Assembly: GCA_002478505.1 (NCBI GenBank)
Contig: DLOP01000074.1
Location: 1 to 9,742, forward strand
Direction: 5' to 3'
Source of the DNA: Lachnospiraceae bacterium UBA7481
GTDB taxonomy: Bacteria; Bacillota; Clostridia; Lachnospirales; Lachnospiraceae
Length of the DNA stretch: 9,742 bases
The first letter of the stretch is position 1. Each line of letters opens with the position of its first letter. The position numbers were made by a program, and so were the translations under genes. The notes under the pieces were generated by a model. That model was given only the letters and a program-made list of their open reading frames with translations, made no database searches and was not told where the DNA came from. This document shows, piece by piece, positions 1-5,664 of the stretch.

Positions 1-1542
1 AGGACATTGGCTGTATTTTCCATGGGAGAAAATCCGGGTAATGAGACAGATGGAACGGAAGACGGTGCAGCCGGACGGGATTCCCAAGGATCCGGTGAAA
101 AGAATAGCGCCGGCGATCCGCAGGGGACGGCGCCTGAAGATCAGGCGGGCGCAGCTGACCATGAAGCGGAATCTGTGTCTATGGCGATCCGTGTCCTGCT
201 GACCGGAGGACAGGGATATGCGCATCATAATTTTACGTTGTCCTTTGAGGAAGATTATTATATTCAGAATGGACAGGAAGTATATTATGGGGAGGCAGGA
301 ACATCAATTAATGAGGCGGATATTGCCAGCCTGTTTGCAAGGCAGGGCGAAAGGAAAGATCATGCCGGTAATGCGCAAAGTAATGGACAGTCTATGGGAG
401 AGGAAGACGGTCTGATTGTTGGTATTTGGAGGGATAGCGGCTGGGATACGGATGCGGAATGGGAGCTAAGCATGGACGGCGGTGCGGGAGAAATCTATCA
501 GGGGATTCTGGTGATTACGCAGGCAGGAAACGGGACATCGGGCGGTCAACAGACCGGACAGGAGAGCGGGGGATATTATCTGATTAACACCCTGCCGTTG
601 GAAAGTTATCTTTATTATGTCCTGCCCTCGGAAATGCCCTCAAATTATCCGATGGAGGCATTGAAGGCGCAGGCAGTCTGCGCAAGAACGTATGCGATGC
701 TGCAGATCAGGCAGGGAAGGATGGAACAGTATGGCGCGGATGTGGACGATACCACTGCTTTTCAGGTCTATCATATACAGGGGACTTCAGAAGCCGCAAA
801 GCAGGCTGTGGATGAGACAGCAGGACAATATCTTTCTTATCAGGGAGAACCCATTGAGGCATTTTATTATGCATGTTCCTGTGGGCATTCTACGACAGCG
901 GATATCTGGCGGGGAAGTAAAGGCCGTGATTACTCCTATCTGGTGTATCAGGATTATGGAACTTTGGAACAGGAGTCGCCGTGGTACCGATGGAGTTATC
1001 AGGCAAAGCAGTTTGATATTGAGGCATTAAAAGGCAGGCTTCTGACTGTGCTGGCTCAGAATAAAAATTATATCAGTATCTACAGCGGGGAGGGTAGTTC
1101 CAAAGAAGGCTGGACAGAGATTACGGATCGCGGAAAGATGGAAGCGGTCATCAGCGGAATGAGTGCGGTACAGGATATCCGGATAAAGGAACGGCTTGCC
1201 GGAGAGGTGGCGGACTGCCTGCATATTACCAGCGGAAGTTATCACATTATGATAGAAGGGGAATATCATATCCGAAACATATTGACGGCGGATGGATATA
1301 TGCTGATTAAGCAGGATATGAGTGTTTCAGAAGGACTTACGCTTGTTCCCAGCGGATTTTTTGAAATAGAGACCGTAAAACAGGATGGAAACCTAATCGG
1401 TTTTGTGTTGAAAGGAGGTGGATTCGGACATGGCGTCGGCATGTCGCAGTATGGGGCAAGATACCTTGCAGAGGAGGGAAAGGATTACCAATACATTTTG
1501 ACATATTATTATGAAAATGTTACCATGGAAATGATTTACTGA
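1..1542 (+). CDS. SpoIID/LytB-domain protein (5' end outside window)
   Basis: This is probably a SpoIID-type protein. In spore formers such proteins act as lytic transglycosylases that cut denuded peptidoglycan glycan strands during engulfment of the forespore. The frame is open from position 1, so the true start and any N-terminal membrane anchor lie upstream; the TTG at 7 has no ribosome binding site and is unlikely to be the start. Residue numbers below count from that TTG. Residues 1-55 are a Gly/Glu/Asp/Gln-rich linker. The SpoIID domain follows, with LPLESYLYYVLPSEMP around 198-211, whose Glu209 matches the catalytic Glu of the family, then ALKAQAVCARTYA. The C-terminal signature GGGFGHGVGMSQYGARYLAEE lies near residues 471-491. 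A CSCGH motif (C290, C292, H294) sits where homologues carry a Ser/Gly-rich loop and may bind metal. Two hydrophilic Gly/Gln-rich stretches (about 112-130 and 175-190) interrupt the N-terminal half. The family call is firm. Whether it is the engulfment SpoIID or a paralogue of the LytB type is not settled here. Confidence 0.9.
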   Translation, partial: RTLAVFSMGENPGNETDGTEDGAAGRDSQGSGEKNSAGDPQGTAPEDQAGAADHEAESVSMAIRVLLTGGQGYAHHNFTLSFEEDYYIQNGQEVYYGEAGTSINEADIASLFARQGERKDHAGNAQSNGQSMGEEDGLIVGIWRDSGWDTDAEWELSMDGGAGEIYQGILVITQAGNGTSGGQQTGQESGGYYLINTLPLESYLYYVLPSEMPSNYPMEALKAQAVCARTYAMLQIRQGRMEQYGADVDDTTAFQVYHIQGTSEAAKQAVDETAGQYLSYQGEPIEAFYYACSCGHSTTADIWRGSKGRDYSYLVYQDYGTLEQESPWYRWSYQAKQFDIEALKGRLLTVLAQNKNYISIYSGEGSSKEGWTEITDRGKMEAVISGMSAVQDIRIKERLAGEVADCLHITSGSYHIMIEGEYHIRNILTADGYMLIKQDMSVSEGLTLVPSGFFEIETVKQDGNLIGFVLKGGGFGHGVGMSQYGARYLAEEGKDYQYILTYYYENVTMEMIY

Positions 1543-1598
1543 TTGGAGATTCCGCAACGCAGAATGATGGGATTATCGCAGTAGAACTGTTCTGACAT

Positions 1599-1603
1599 GG
1601 AGG
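1599..1603 (+). promoter_or_regulatory. Ribosome binding site deciding a GTG start
   Basis: GGAGG lies 5 bases before GTG at 1609 and overlaps the alternative ATG at 1597. The spacing favours the GTG as start of the YihY-family gene. Confidence 0.5.
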
Positions 1604-1608
1604 CTGGT

Positions 1609-2484
1609 GTGATTGAAAAGGTCAAAAAAATAAGTGTTTGGTTGATCAATGTGATACTTGCGATCAGTAAGGCATTGCAGGAAAGCAAAGCGTCCCTGTT
1701 TGCGGCAAGCACCGCTTTTTTTGCGTTTCTTTCCCTGATCCCGATGCTGATCCTGGTCTGCAGTATCCTGCCCTTTATTAGTGGGTCGCAGGAGATGTTT
1801 CTATCCGTGATCGATTCCATCCTGCCTCGTTCCTTAGAGGCGTTCAGCACACACATTATAGAAGAAATCTATGATAAATCAATTACGCTGCTTTCCGTTT
1901 CGGCGGTTCTGATGCTGTGGGTGGCAGGAAAAGGGTTTTATGCTTTAAAGGCAGGGATCAATGCGATCCGGCATGTCAGAGAATCAAGAGGAATGTTTTT
2001 TCAGCGGCTGGTTGCATCTCTCTATACGATCGTCTTTATTATCTGCGTAGTATTTTCCTTTGTGTTTATGTTGTTCGGAAATTACCTGAATGAAGCGCTG
2101 ATACGCATCCTTCCCACCTACAGTTACGTCTATCAGTTTATGATGCATTTTCGGTTTTTATTTTCGTGGGCGGTGATGACTGTATTTTTGCAGATCGTAT
2201 TTGCAATTCTGCCCAATGAAAAGGTATCTGTCAGACTGCAGCTTCCGGGGGCATTTTTTTCCAGTGTGGTATGGTCGGTATTTTCCTGGGGATTTTCCAT
2301 CTATATTGATAAGATGAATGGTTTTGGCATGTATGGAAGCCTTACAACGATCATCGCGGCCATGATGTGGCTTTATATAGGCTTTTATATTCTGCTGATG
2401 GGAGTATCCATTAATGTTCATTTTGAGGAGAAATATCAGATTCTCCTTATGGAAAGAAAAAATCGGAGAAAAAATAATTTATGA
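1609..2484 (+). CDS. YihY/BrkB-family integral membrane protein
   Basis: Member of the YihY/virulence factor BrkB family. These are polytopic inner-membrane proteins of unsettled function, formerly mislabelled ribonuclease BN. About six membrane helices are visible. The first follows a short amphipathic N-terminus (AASTAFFAFLSLIPMLILV), and the last pair carries the family signature FGMYGSLTTIIAAMMWLYIG followed by LLMGVSIN. The ILPNEKVSVRLQLPG stretch, a loop leading into a helix, is also typical. The length of 291 residues is normal for the family. I prefer the GTG at 1609 because GGAGG at 1599-1603 precedes it by 5 bases. The in-frame ATG at 1597 would add four residues, has no Shine-Dalgarno upstream and overlaps that GGAGG itself. 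The gene starts 66 bp after the SpoIID gene and overlaps the next gene by 4 bp, so the two downstream reading frames are probably translated together. The C-terminus is a basic tail (ERKNRRKNN). Confidence 0.85.
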   Translation: MIEKVKKISVWLINVILAISKALQESKASLFAASTAFFAFLSLIPMLILVCSILPFISGSQEMFLSVIDSILPRSLEAFSTHIIEEIYDKSITLLSVSAVLMLWVAGKGFYALKAGINAIRHVRESRGMFFQRLVASLYTIVFIICVVFSFVFMLFGNYLNEALIRILPTYSYVYQFMMHFRFLFSWAVMTVFLQIVFAILPNEKVSVRLQLPGAFFSSVVWSVFSWGFSIYIDKMNGFGMYGSLTTIIAAMMWLYIGFYILLMGVSINVHFEEKYQILLMERKNRRKNNL

Positions 2485-2774
2485 AAAAACGCGGCTTGGA
2501 AAATAAAAGACATAATGAGACGGAACCTGATTTTAGTAAAAAGGGGTTTCGGTGGAAATTTCCGCTGGGACCGGGGAAAACGCTGCTGACCTTGCTTTGT
2601 ATCTGCATACTGGCAATATCCCTGTCTGCCGATGCAGCATGGCTGATCGGCTATCAGTATATGATCTGGCTTTTGTATATCGGCGCATTCTCCACGACGC
2701 TGATGCTGGTAATCGATATTTCCGCTATTATTGATTATTGGAAAAAACACAGAAGTAAGAAACCCCCAAGTTGA
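2481..2774 (+). CDS. Small two-helix membrane protein, unknown function
   Basis: A 97-residue protein that I do not recognise as a named family. The first ~30 residues are strongly basic and polar. Two hydrophobic segments follow, at about 33-55 (LLTLLCICILAISLSADAAW) and 59-84 (MIWLLYIGAFSTTLMLVIDI). The protein ends in a basic tail (YWKKHRSKKPPS), so both ends are predicted to face the cytoplasm as a helical hairpin. Its ATG overlaps the stop of the YihY-family gene (ATGA at 2481-2484). GGAG at 2465-2468 is 12 bases upstream, rather far, so translation is probably coupled to the upstream gene. The tight overlap and the membrane character suggest it works with, or alongside, the YihY protein; this is inference from position only. 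The stop codon lies inside the first of two GTTGACAT repeats preceding the next gene. Confidence 0.65.
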   Translation: MKKRGLENKRHNETEPDFSKKGFRWKFPLGPGKTLLTLLCICILAISLSADAAWLIGYQYMIWLLYIGAFSTTLMLVIDISAIIDYWKKHRSKKPPS

Positions 2775-2800
2775 CATGTATGGGAACTGTAGGTTGACAT
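2770..2800 (+). repeat. Pair of GTTGACAT direct repeats upstream of the four-repeat membrane protein gene
   Basis: The octamer GTTGACAT occurs at 2770-2777 and again at 2793-2800, a period of 23 bp (about two helical turns). Both copies contain a perfect -35 hexamer (TTGACA), but neither has a good -10 hexamer 16-18 bp downstream. They could be binding sites for a regulator or be fortuitous. The first copy overlaps the stop codon of the preceding small gene. Confidence 0.45.
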
Positions 2801-2813
2801 TTGTAAAATTGTA

Positions 2814-2842
2814 TTGAAAAAAATCCAATATAATGTTATGCT
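2814..2842 (+). promoter_or_regulatory. Weak candidate promoter for the four-repeat membrane protein gene
   Basis: TTGAAA (2814-2819) and TATGCT (2837-2842) are separated by 17 bp. A perfect TATAAT at 2829-2834 lies inside that interval but has no matching -35 at 16-18 bp (AAATTG at 2806-2811 at best). The region is AT-rich and sits directly before the leader, so a promoter somewhere here is likely. Which hexamers are used is uncertain. Confidence 0.35.
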
Positions 2843-2876
2843 GTTTCCATAAAATTATTAAAGGAGGAAATTCATA

Positions 2877-4058
2877 ATGGAAGGATTTCTTAATTCCCTA
2901 GTAGTGCAGATCCCGAATTGGATCTATGCGGTTTTGATGTTAGTTGTGGCATTCATTGCGGCAACGATTGTAAAGTCATTGATGGTAAAGCTTTTAAAAG
3001 CGTTGAAAGCGGAAGAAAAACTGGCGAAGCTTGGCGTTAAGGATGCTTCGACGGGCAGTTCAGTTGAGTTTATTGCAAAATTGGCTTATTTTGTGACATT
3101 TCTTTTGTTCCTCCCCGGTGTGTTGGACAAGCTGGGTATGAACAGCGTTTCCCAGCCAATCACGAATATGGTAAATTCTTTCCTGGCATTTATCCCGAAG
3201 TTGGTTGGCGCAGGCATCATCATTGCAGTGGGCGTATTTATTGCTAAGATCGTAAGAGATCTGCTGATTGCTCTGTTAAGGGCGACAAAGATAGATCAGC
3301 TTCAGGCAAAGGCTGGGATTCTGGTAACAGAGAGTTCCGCTCTTTCCACGATCATTTCCAATGTGGTATATGGCATTATTCTTTTAGTGATGATTACATC
3401 AGCCCTTGATGCCCTTGGCATCTCTGCCATCTCAGTACCGGCCAATAACATTGTGAAATCGATTTTCGATATGATTCCTTATGTGCTTGGTGCGATCGTA
3501 ATCATTGCAGTTGGTGTATTTATTTCTAATCTGGTTGCTAAACTTTTAGGAAGTCTGCTGGCAGGTGTTGGTACGGACAAGCTGATCGAGAAGATGACTG
3601 GCACAGCGCCAAAGAAAGTAGTGCTTTCCAAGCTGATCAGTTCAATTGTGAAATATGTCCTGATCGTCATCTTTATTGTGCAGGGTATCAATGTACTGCA
3701 GCTTCCGGTGCTTACAGAGGTCGGCGCGTCAATTATCGGTTATATGCCTGCAGTAATCAGTGCAGTGATCATTGTTGCGATTGGTTTATTTGCAGCCAAT
3801 ACTGCTGAGACGGCGCTGGTTAAGAAGTTCCCGGAGGCGAAAGCAAGCGCGCTGGTTGCTAAGATCGCTATCTATGTGCTGACAGCATTCCTTTGCTTAA
3901 GCCAGTTAAATGTTGCTAACGTGATCGTGGAGACAACATTTATCCTTCTGATCGCAGCACTTTGCATTGCCTTTGCAGTAGCATTTGGCGTAGGCGGACG
4001 CAAATTTGCTGAAACGACTTTGGATAAGCTGGAAAAAAAGATCGATGATAATAAATAG
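2877..4058 (+). CDS. Four-repeat TM-helix protein, mechanosensitive-channel-like
   Basis: A 393-residue, very hydrophobic protein of the type annotated 'mechanosensitive ion channel family' because of a conserved TM-helix repeat (the PF05552 type, from memory). Four units begin with a proline-kinked membrane helix: QIPNWIYAVLMLVVAFIAA, FIPKLVGAGIIIAVGVFIA, MIPYVLGAIVIIAVGVFIS and YMPAVISAVIIVAIGLFAA. The prolines fall at residues 13, 107, 201 and 291, so the period is 94, 94 and 90. Each helix is followed by an amphipathic stretch (KLLKAL, DLLIALLR, KLLGSLLAGVG, AETALVKKF) and then a second membrane helix. The beta domain of true MscS channels is not evident, so channel activity is uncertain. 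The C-terminus is charged (KFAETTLDKLEKKIDDNK). Start: AAAGGAGG at 2860-2867 is 9 bases before the ATG, a strong site. It appears to be a single-gene unit, with its own upstream region and the pheST promoter behind it. Confidence 0.8.
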   Translation: MEGFLNSLVVQIPNWIYAVLMLVVAFIAATIVKSLMVKLLKALKAEEKLAKLGVKDASTGSSVEFIAKLAYFVTFLLFLPGVLDKLGMNSVSQPITNMVNSFLAFIPKLVGAGIIIAVGVFIAKIVRDLLIALLRATKIDQLQAKAGILVTESSALSTIISNVVYGIILLVMITSALDALGISAISVPANNIVKSIFDMIPYVLGAIVIIAVGVFISNLVAKLLGSLLAGVGTDKLIEKMTGTAPKKVVLSKLISSIVKYVLIVIFIVQGINVLQLPVLTEVGASIIGYMPAVISAVIIVAIGLFAANTAETALVKKFPEAKASALVAKIAIYVLTAFLCLSQLNVANVIVETTFILLIAALCIAFAVAFGVGGRKFAETTLDKLEKKIDDNK

Positions 4059-4079
4059 ATCTTATGTTTAAAATAGAGC

Positions 4080-4101
4080 TTAAGCGGAAAATGACGCTTG
4101 A
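4080..4101. repeat. Inverted repeat overlapping the -35 of the pheST promoter
   Basis: TTAAGCG (4080-4086) and CGCTTGA (4095-4101) pair over 7 bp (one G-T) around an 8-base centre. No T-run follows, so it is not a normal terminator for the upstream gene. It overlaps TTGACA at 4098-4103 and could be a protein binding site. Evidence is the symmetry only. Confidence 0.3.
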
Positions 4102-4126
4102 CAGATGCTTCGTAATTATATAAAAT
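4098..4126 (+). promoter_or_regulatory. Sigma-A-type promoter for the T-box leader and pheST
   Basis: A perfect -35 TTGACA (4098-4103) is separated by exactly 17 bp from TAAAAT (4121-4126), a 5/6 match to the -10. Transcription would start near 4133, giving a leader of about 418 bases before pheS. A consensus TATAAT also lies at 4133-4138 but lacks a good -35. The position just before the T-box supports the call. Confidence 0.7.
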
Positions 4127-4365
4127 AAATTTTATAATAAAATGTGTTTTATAAAAATAATGGCATTGATGGTGCAAAGTAACATTTTTCTAAGTTGCAG
4201 AGAGGAACAGCCACCGGCTGAAAGCTGTTCTAACCACTGGAAAAGATGAAAGTTTTCTTATGAGAATTTCTTACGTGAATTTCACACCGGAGCTGATTGG
4301 CTGAATAATTAGGCTGGTCCGTAGCTGCTCGTTACGCAGGAAAGAAGCGCCCGGCAACGGGAATG

Positions 4366-4396
4366 TGGGTGGTACCGCGGAAGTGATTTCGTCCCA
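4366..4396 (+). promoter_or_regulatory. T-box antiterminator
   Basis: The helix TGGG (4366-4369) with CCCA (4393-4396) is followed by the seven-base bulge TGGTACC (4370-4376). Then GCGGAA (4377-4382) pairs with TTTCGT (4387-4392) around a GTGA loop. Its 3' strand (4391-4396) is also the 5' strand of the terminator, so the two structures exclude each other. Confidence 0.88.
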
Positions 4397-4428
4397 GATA
4401 TGTAGAAATATGTATCTGGGACTTTTTT
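4391..4428 (+). terminator. T-box intrinsic terminator (attenuator)
   Basis: A perfect 10-bp stem GTCCCAGATA (4391-4400) with TATCTGGGAC (4413-4422) and a 12-base loop, followed at once by six T (4423-4428). It forms when charged tRNA-Phe is plentiful and stops transcription about 120 bases before pheS. Confidence 0.92.
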
Positions 4429-4438
4429 ATACGCAGGC

Positions 4439-4474
4439 CCGCATATGGAAGTTTGCTGCTGACGCAGCATGCGG
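4439..4474 (+). other. Hairpin in the read-through leader of pheS
   Basis: TGCTGC (4454-4459) pairs perfectly with GCAGCA (4464-4469) around a four-base loop. Outer strands CCGCA (4439-4443) and TGCGG (4470-4474) extend it, with a 10-base bulge on the 5' side. It lies after the T-box terminator, so it is made only in read-through RNA. Its function is unknown. Confidence 0.45.
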
Positions 4475-4483
4475 ACCGCGCCA

Positions 4484-4520
4484 CGAGTAGGGAAGAAGAT
4501 CATTTCCCTGCTCGATTTTA
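4484..4520 (+). other. Second hairpin before pheS, possible weak terminator
   Basis: CGAGTAGGGAA (4484-4494) pairs over 11 positions (one G-U) with TTCCCTGCTCG (4504-4514) around a 9-base loop. ATTTTA follows. The stem is strong but the U-run is short, so it could be a weak second attenuator, a processing site or a 5' stabiliser. It ends 16 bases before the pheS ribosome binding site and does not hide it. Confidence 0.45.
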
Positions 4521-4535
4521 TCAATGATCAAGGGA

Positions 4536-4540
4536 AAGGA
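4536..4540 (+). promoter_or_regulatory. pheS ribosome binding site deciding the start
   Basis: AAGGA (4536-4540), within AGGGAAAGGA, is 10 bases before ATG at 4551. The in-frame ATG at 4524 lies upstream of it with no Shine-Dalgarno of its own, so 4551 is preferred. Confidence 0.65.
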
Positions 4541-4550
4541 TAAACAAAAA

Positions 4551-5570
4551 ATGAAAGAAAGACTGGAAAAGATCAAGGCAGAGGCACTGCAAAAGATTTC
4601 CGAAAGTGATGTTTTGGAAAAGCTGAATGAGGTCAGGGTAAATTACCTTGGAAAAAAGGGTGAATTGACTGCCGTATTAAAGAGCATGAAGGATGTTGCG
4701 CCGGAAGACCGTCCAAAGGTCGGACAGATGGTCAATGAGACAAGGGAGGCGATAGAGTCCGTGCTGGATGCCGCCGTGAAAAAATTGGAACAGGCAGCTA
4801 TGGAATTAAACATGAAGACGGAAGTGATTGACGTCACGCTTCCGGCAAAGAAACTTAAGATGGGGCACAGACATCCCAATGCAATTGTATTGGAAGAAGT
4901 TGAGCGTATCTTTGTAGGCCTTGGCTATGAGGTTGTAGAGGGACCTGAGATTGAGAAAGATTATTATAATTTTGAAGCATTGAATATTCCCGCCGATCAT
5001 CCGGCAAAGGACGAACAGGATACCTTTTATGTAAATGGAGATATCCTTCTGCGTACCCAGACTTCACCGGTACAGGTGCGCGTCATGGAGCAGGGAAAGC
5101 TGCCAATCAAGATCCTTGCGCCGGGCAGAGTGTTTCGGTCTGACGAAGTGGATGCCACCCATTCGCCGTCCTTCCATCAGATCGAGGGGCTGGTGATTGA
5201 TAAAAATATCACCTTTGCTGATTTGAAGGGAACGCTGGATCAGATCGCGAAGGAGTTGTTTGGGGAAGATACGAAATGTAAATTCCGTCCCCATCATTTC
5301 CCGTTCACGGAGCCATCGGCGGAAATGGACGTCTCCTGTTTTAAATGCGGCGGTACCGGATGCCGTTTCTGTAAAGGAGCCGGCTGGATCGAGATACTTG
5401 GCTGTGGCATGGTGCATCCGAAGGTTCTGAAGATGAGTGGGATCGATCCGGAAGAATATACGGGATTTGCATTCGGTATCGGACTTGAGCGTATCACGCT
5501 GCTCAAATATGAAATAGACGATATGCGGTTGTTATATGAGAATGATTACAGATTTTTGAAGCAGTTCTGA
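4551..5570 (+). CDS. pheS: Phenylalanyl-tRNA synthetase alpha subunit
   Basis: Catalytic subunit of the alpha2-beta2 enzyme that charges tRNA-Phe with phenylalanine using ATP, in the cytoplasm. The 339 residues are the usual length (about 340). Residues 1-85 form the charged N-terminal coiled coil that contacts tRNA. The class II core follows: motif 1 region (HPNAIVLEEVERIFVGLGYE), then YYNFEALNIPADHPAKDEQDTFY and RTQTSPVQVR; motif 2 with FRSDEVDATHSPSFHQIEGL (first Arg is R196); and motif 3 GFAFGIGLERITLLKY with R314. A four-cysteine knuckle, C263-x2-C266-x4-C271-x2-C274, precedes GWIEILG; I recall the same arrangement in Bacillus PheS but not in E. coli. Starting at 4551 aligns with the N-terminus of Bacillus PheS as I remember it; the ATG at 4524 would add nine residues without a ribosome binding site. 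It is followed after 94 bp by pheT and controlled by the upstream T-box. Confidence 0.97.
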   Translation: MKERLEKIKAEALQKISESDVLEKLNEVRVNYLGKKGELTAVLKSMKDVAPEDRPKVGQMVNETREAIESVLDAAVKKLEQAAMELNMKTEVIDVTLPAKKLKMGHRHPNAIVLEEVERIFVGLGYEVVEGPEIEKDYYNFEALNIPADHPAKDEQDTFYVNGDILLRTQTSPVQVRVMEQGKLPIKILAPGRVFRSDEVDATHSPSFHQIEGLVIDKNITFADLKGTLDQIAKELFGEDTKCKFRPHHFPFTEPSAEMDVSCFKCGGTGCRFCKGAGWIEILGCGMVHPKVLKMSGIDPEEYTGFAFGIGLERITLLKYEIDDMRLLYENDYRFLKQF

Positions 5571-5586
5571 TATTTGAGAGCGTAAA

Positions 5587-5612
5587 GACTGTATTCTGAG
5601 ATTGATACAGTC
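5587..5612 (+). other. Stem-loop between pheS and pheT
   Basis: GACTGTAT (5587-5594) pairs perfectly with ATACAGTC (5605-5612); a T-G pair extends the stem by one, around a loop of 8-10 bases. No T-run follows, so it is not an intrinsic terminator. It could affect RNA stability or processing between the two subunit genes. No other feature is visible in this 94-bp gap apart from the pheT ribosome binding site (GGAGGA at 5652-5657). Confidence 0.5.
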
Positions 5613-5664
5613 CAAGTGCAGATTATGATAAAAATATTTAGGGAAGTAATTGGAGGAAGAATAG

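Larger units (their letters stand above)
4190..4428 (+). promoter_or_regulatory. T-box riboswitch, phenylalanine specific (UUC specifier)
   Basis: A transcription-attenuating T-box leader that reads the charging state of tRNA-Phe. Elements in order: AGAGAG GA-motif (4199-4204); stem I distal arm GAACAGC/GCTGTTC (4205-4211 with 4224-4230) closing a loop with GGCTGAAA; specifier region GAAT-TTC-ACACC with the likely Phe codon UUC at 4281-4283; stem III CTGC/GCAG (4325-4328 with 4336-4339) with CGTTAC in its loop; a small CCCG-GCAA-CGGG hairpin (4350-4361) with a GNRA loop; and the conserved T-box sequence GGGTGGTACCGCGG (4367-4380). The bulge begins UGGU (4370-4373), which pairs with ACCA and fits a tRNA whose discriminator base is A, as in tRNA-Phe. 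The antiterminator and terminator are listed separately. Uncharged tRNA-Phe should stabilise the antiterminator and allow pheST transcription. The specifier assignment rests on alignment by eye and on the downstream genes; the exact 5' limit of stem I is unsure. Confidence 0.93.

Noticed and set aside
7..9. TTG as true start of the SpoIID-family gene
   Set aside because: The frame remains open to the window edge, no ribosome binding site is visible, and an N-terminal anchor would be expected upstream.
1583..1593. Palindrome AGAAC-T-GTTCT as a possible LexA/SOS operator
   Set aside because: The half-sites are separated by one base, not the four expected for a GAAC-N4-GTTC box, and the position suggests no promoter.
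4129..4157. AT-rich inverted repeat (TTTTATA...TATAAAA) as a terminator of the membrane protein gene
   Set aside because: The stem has only A-T pairs, no T-run follows, and it lies downstream of the pheST promoter -10, within the start of the leader.
4524..4550. Upstream ATG as the pheS start
   Set aside because: No Shine-Dalgarno precedes it, and AAGGA at 4536-4540 lies between it and the better ATG at 4551.
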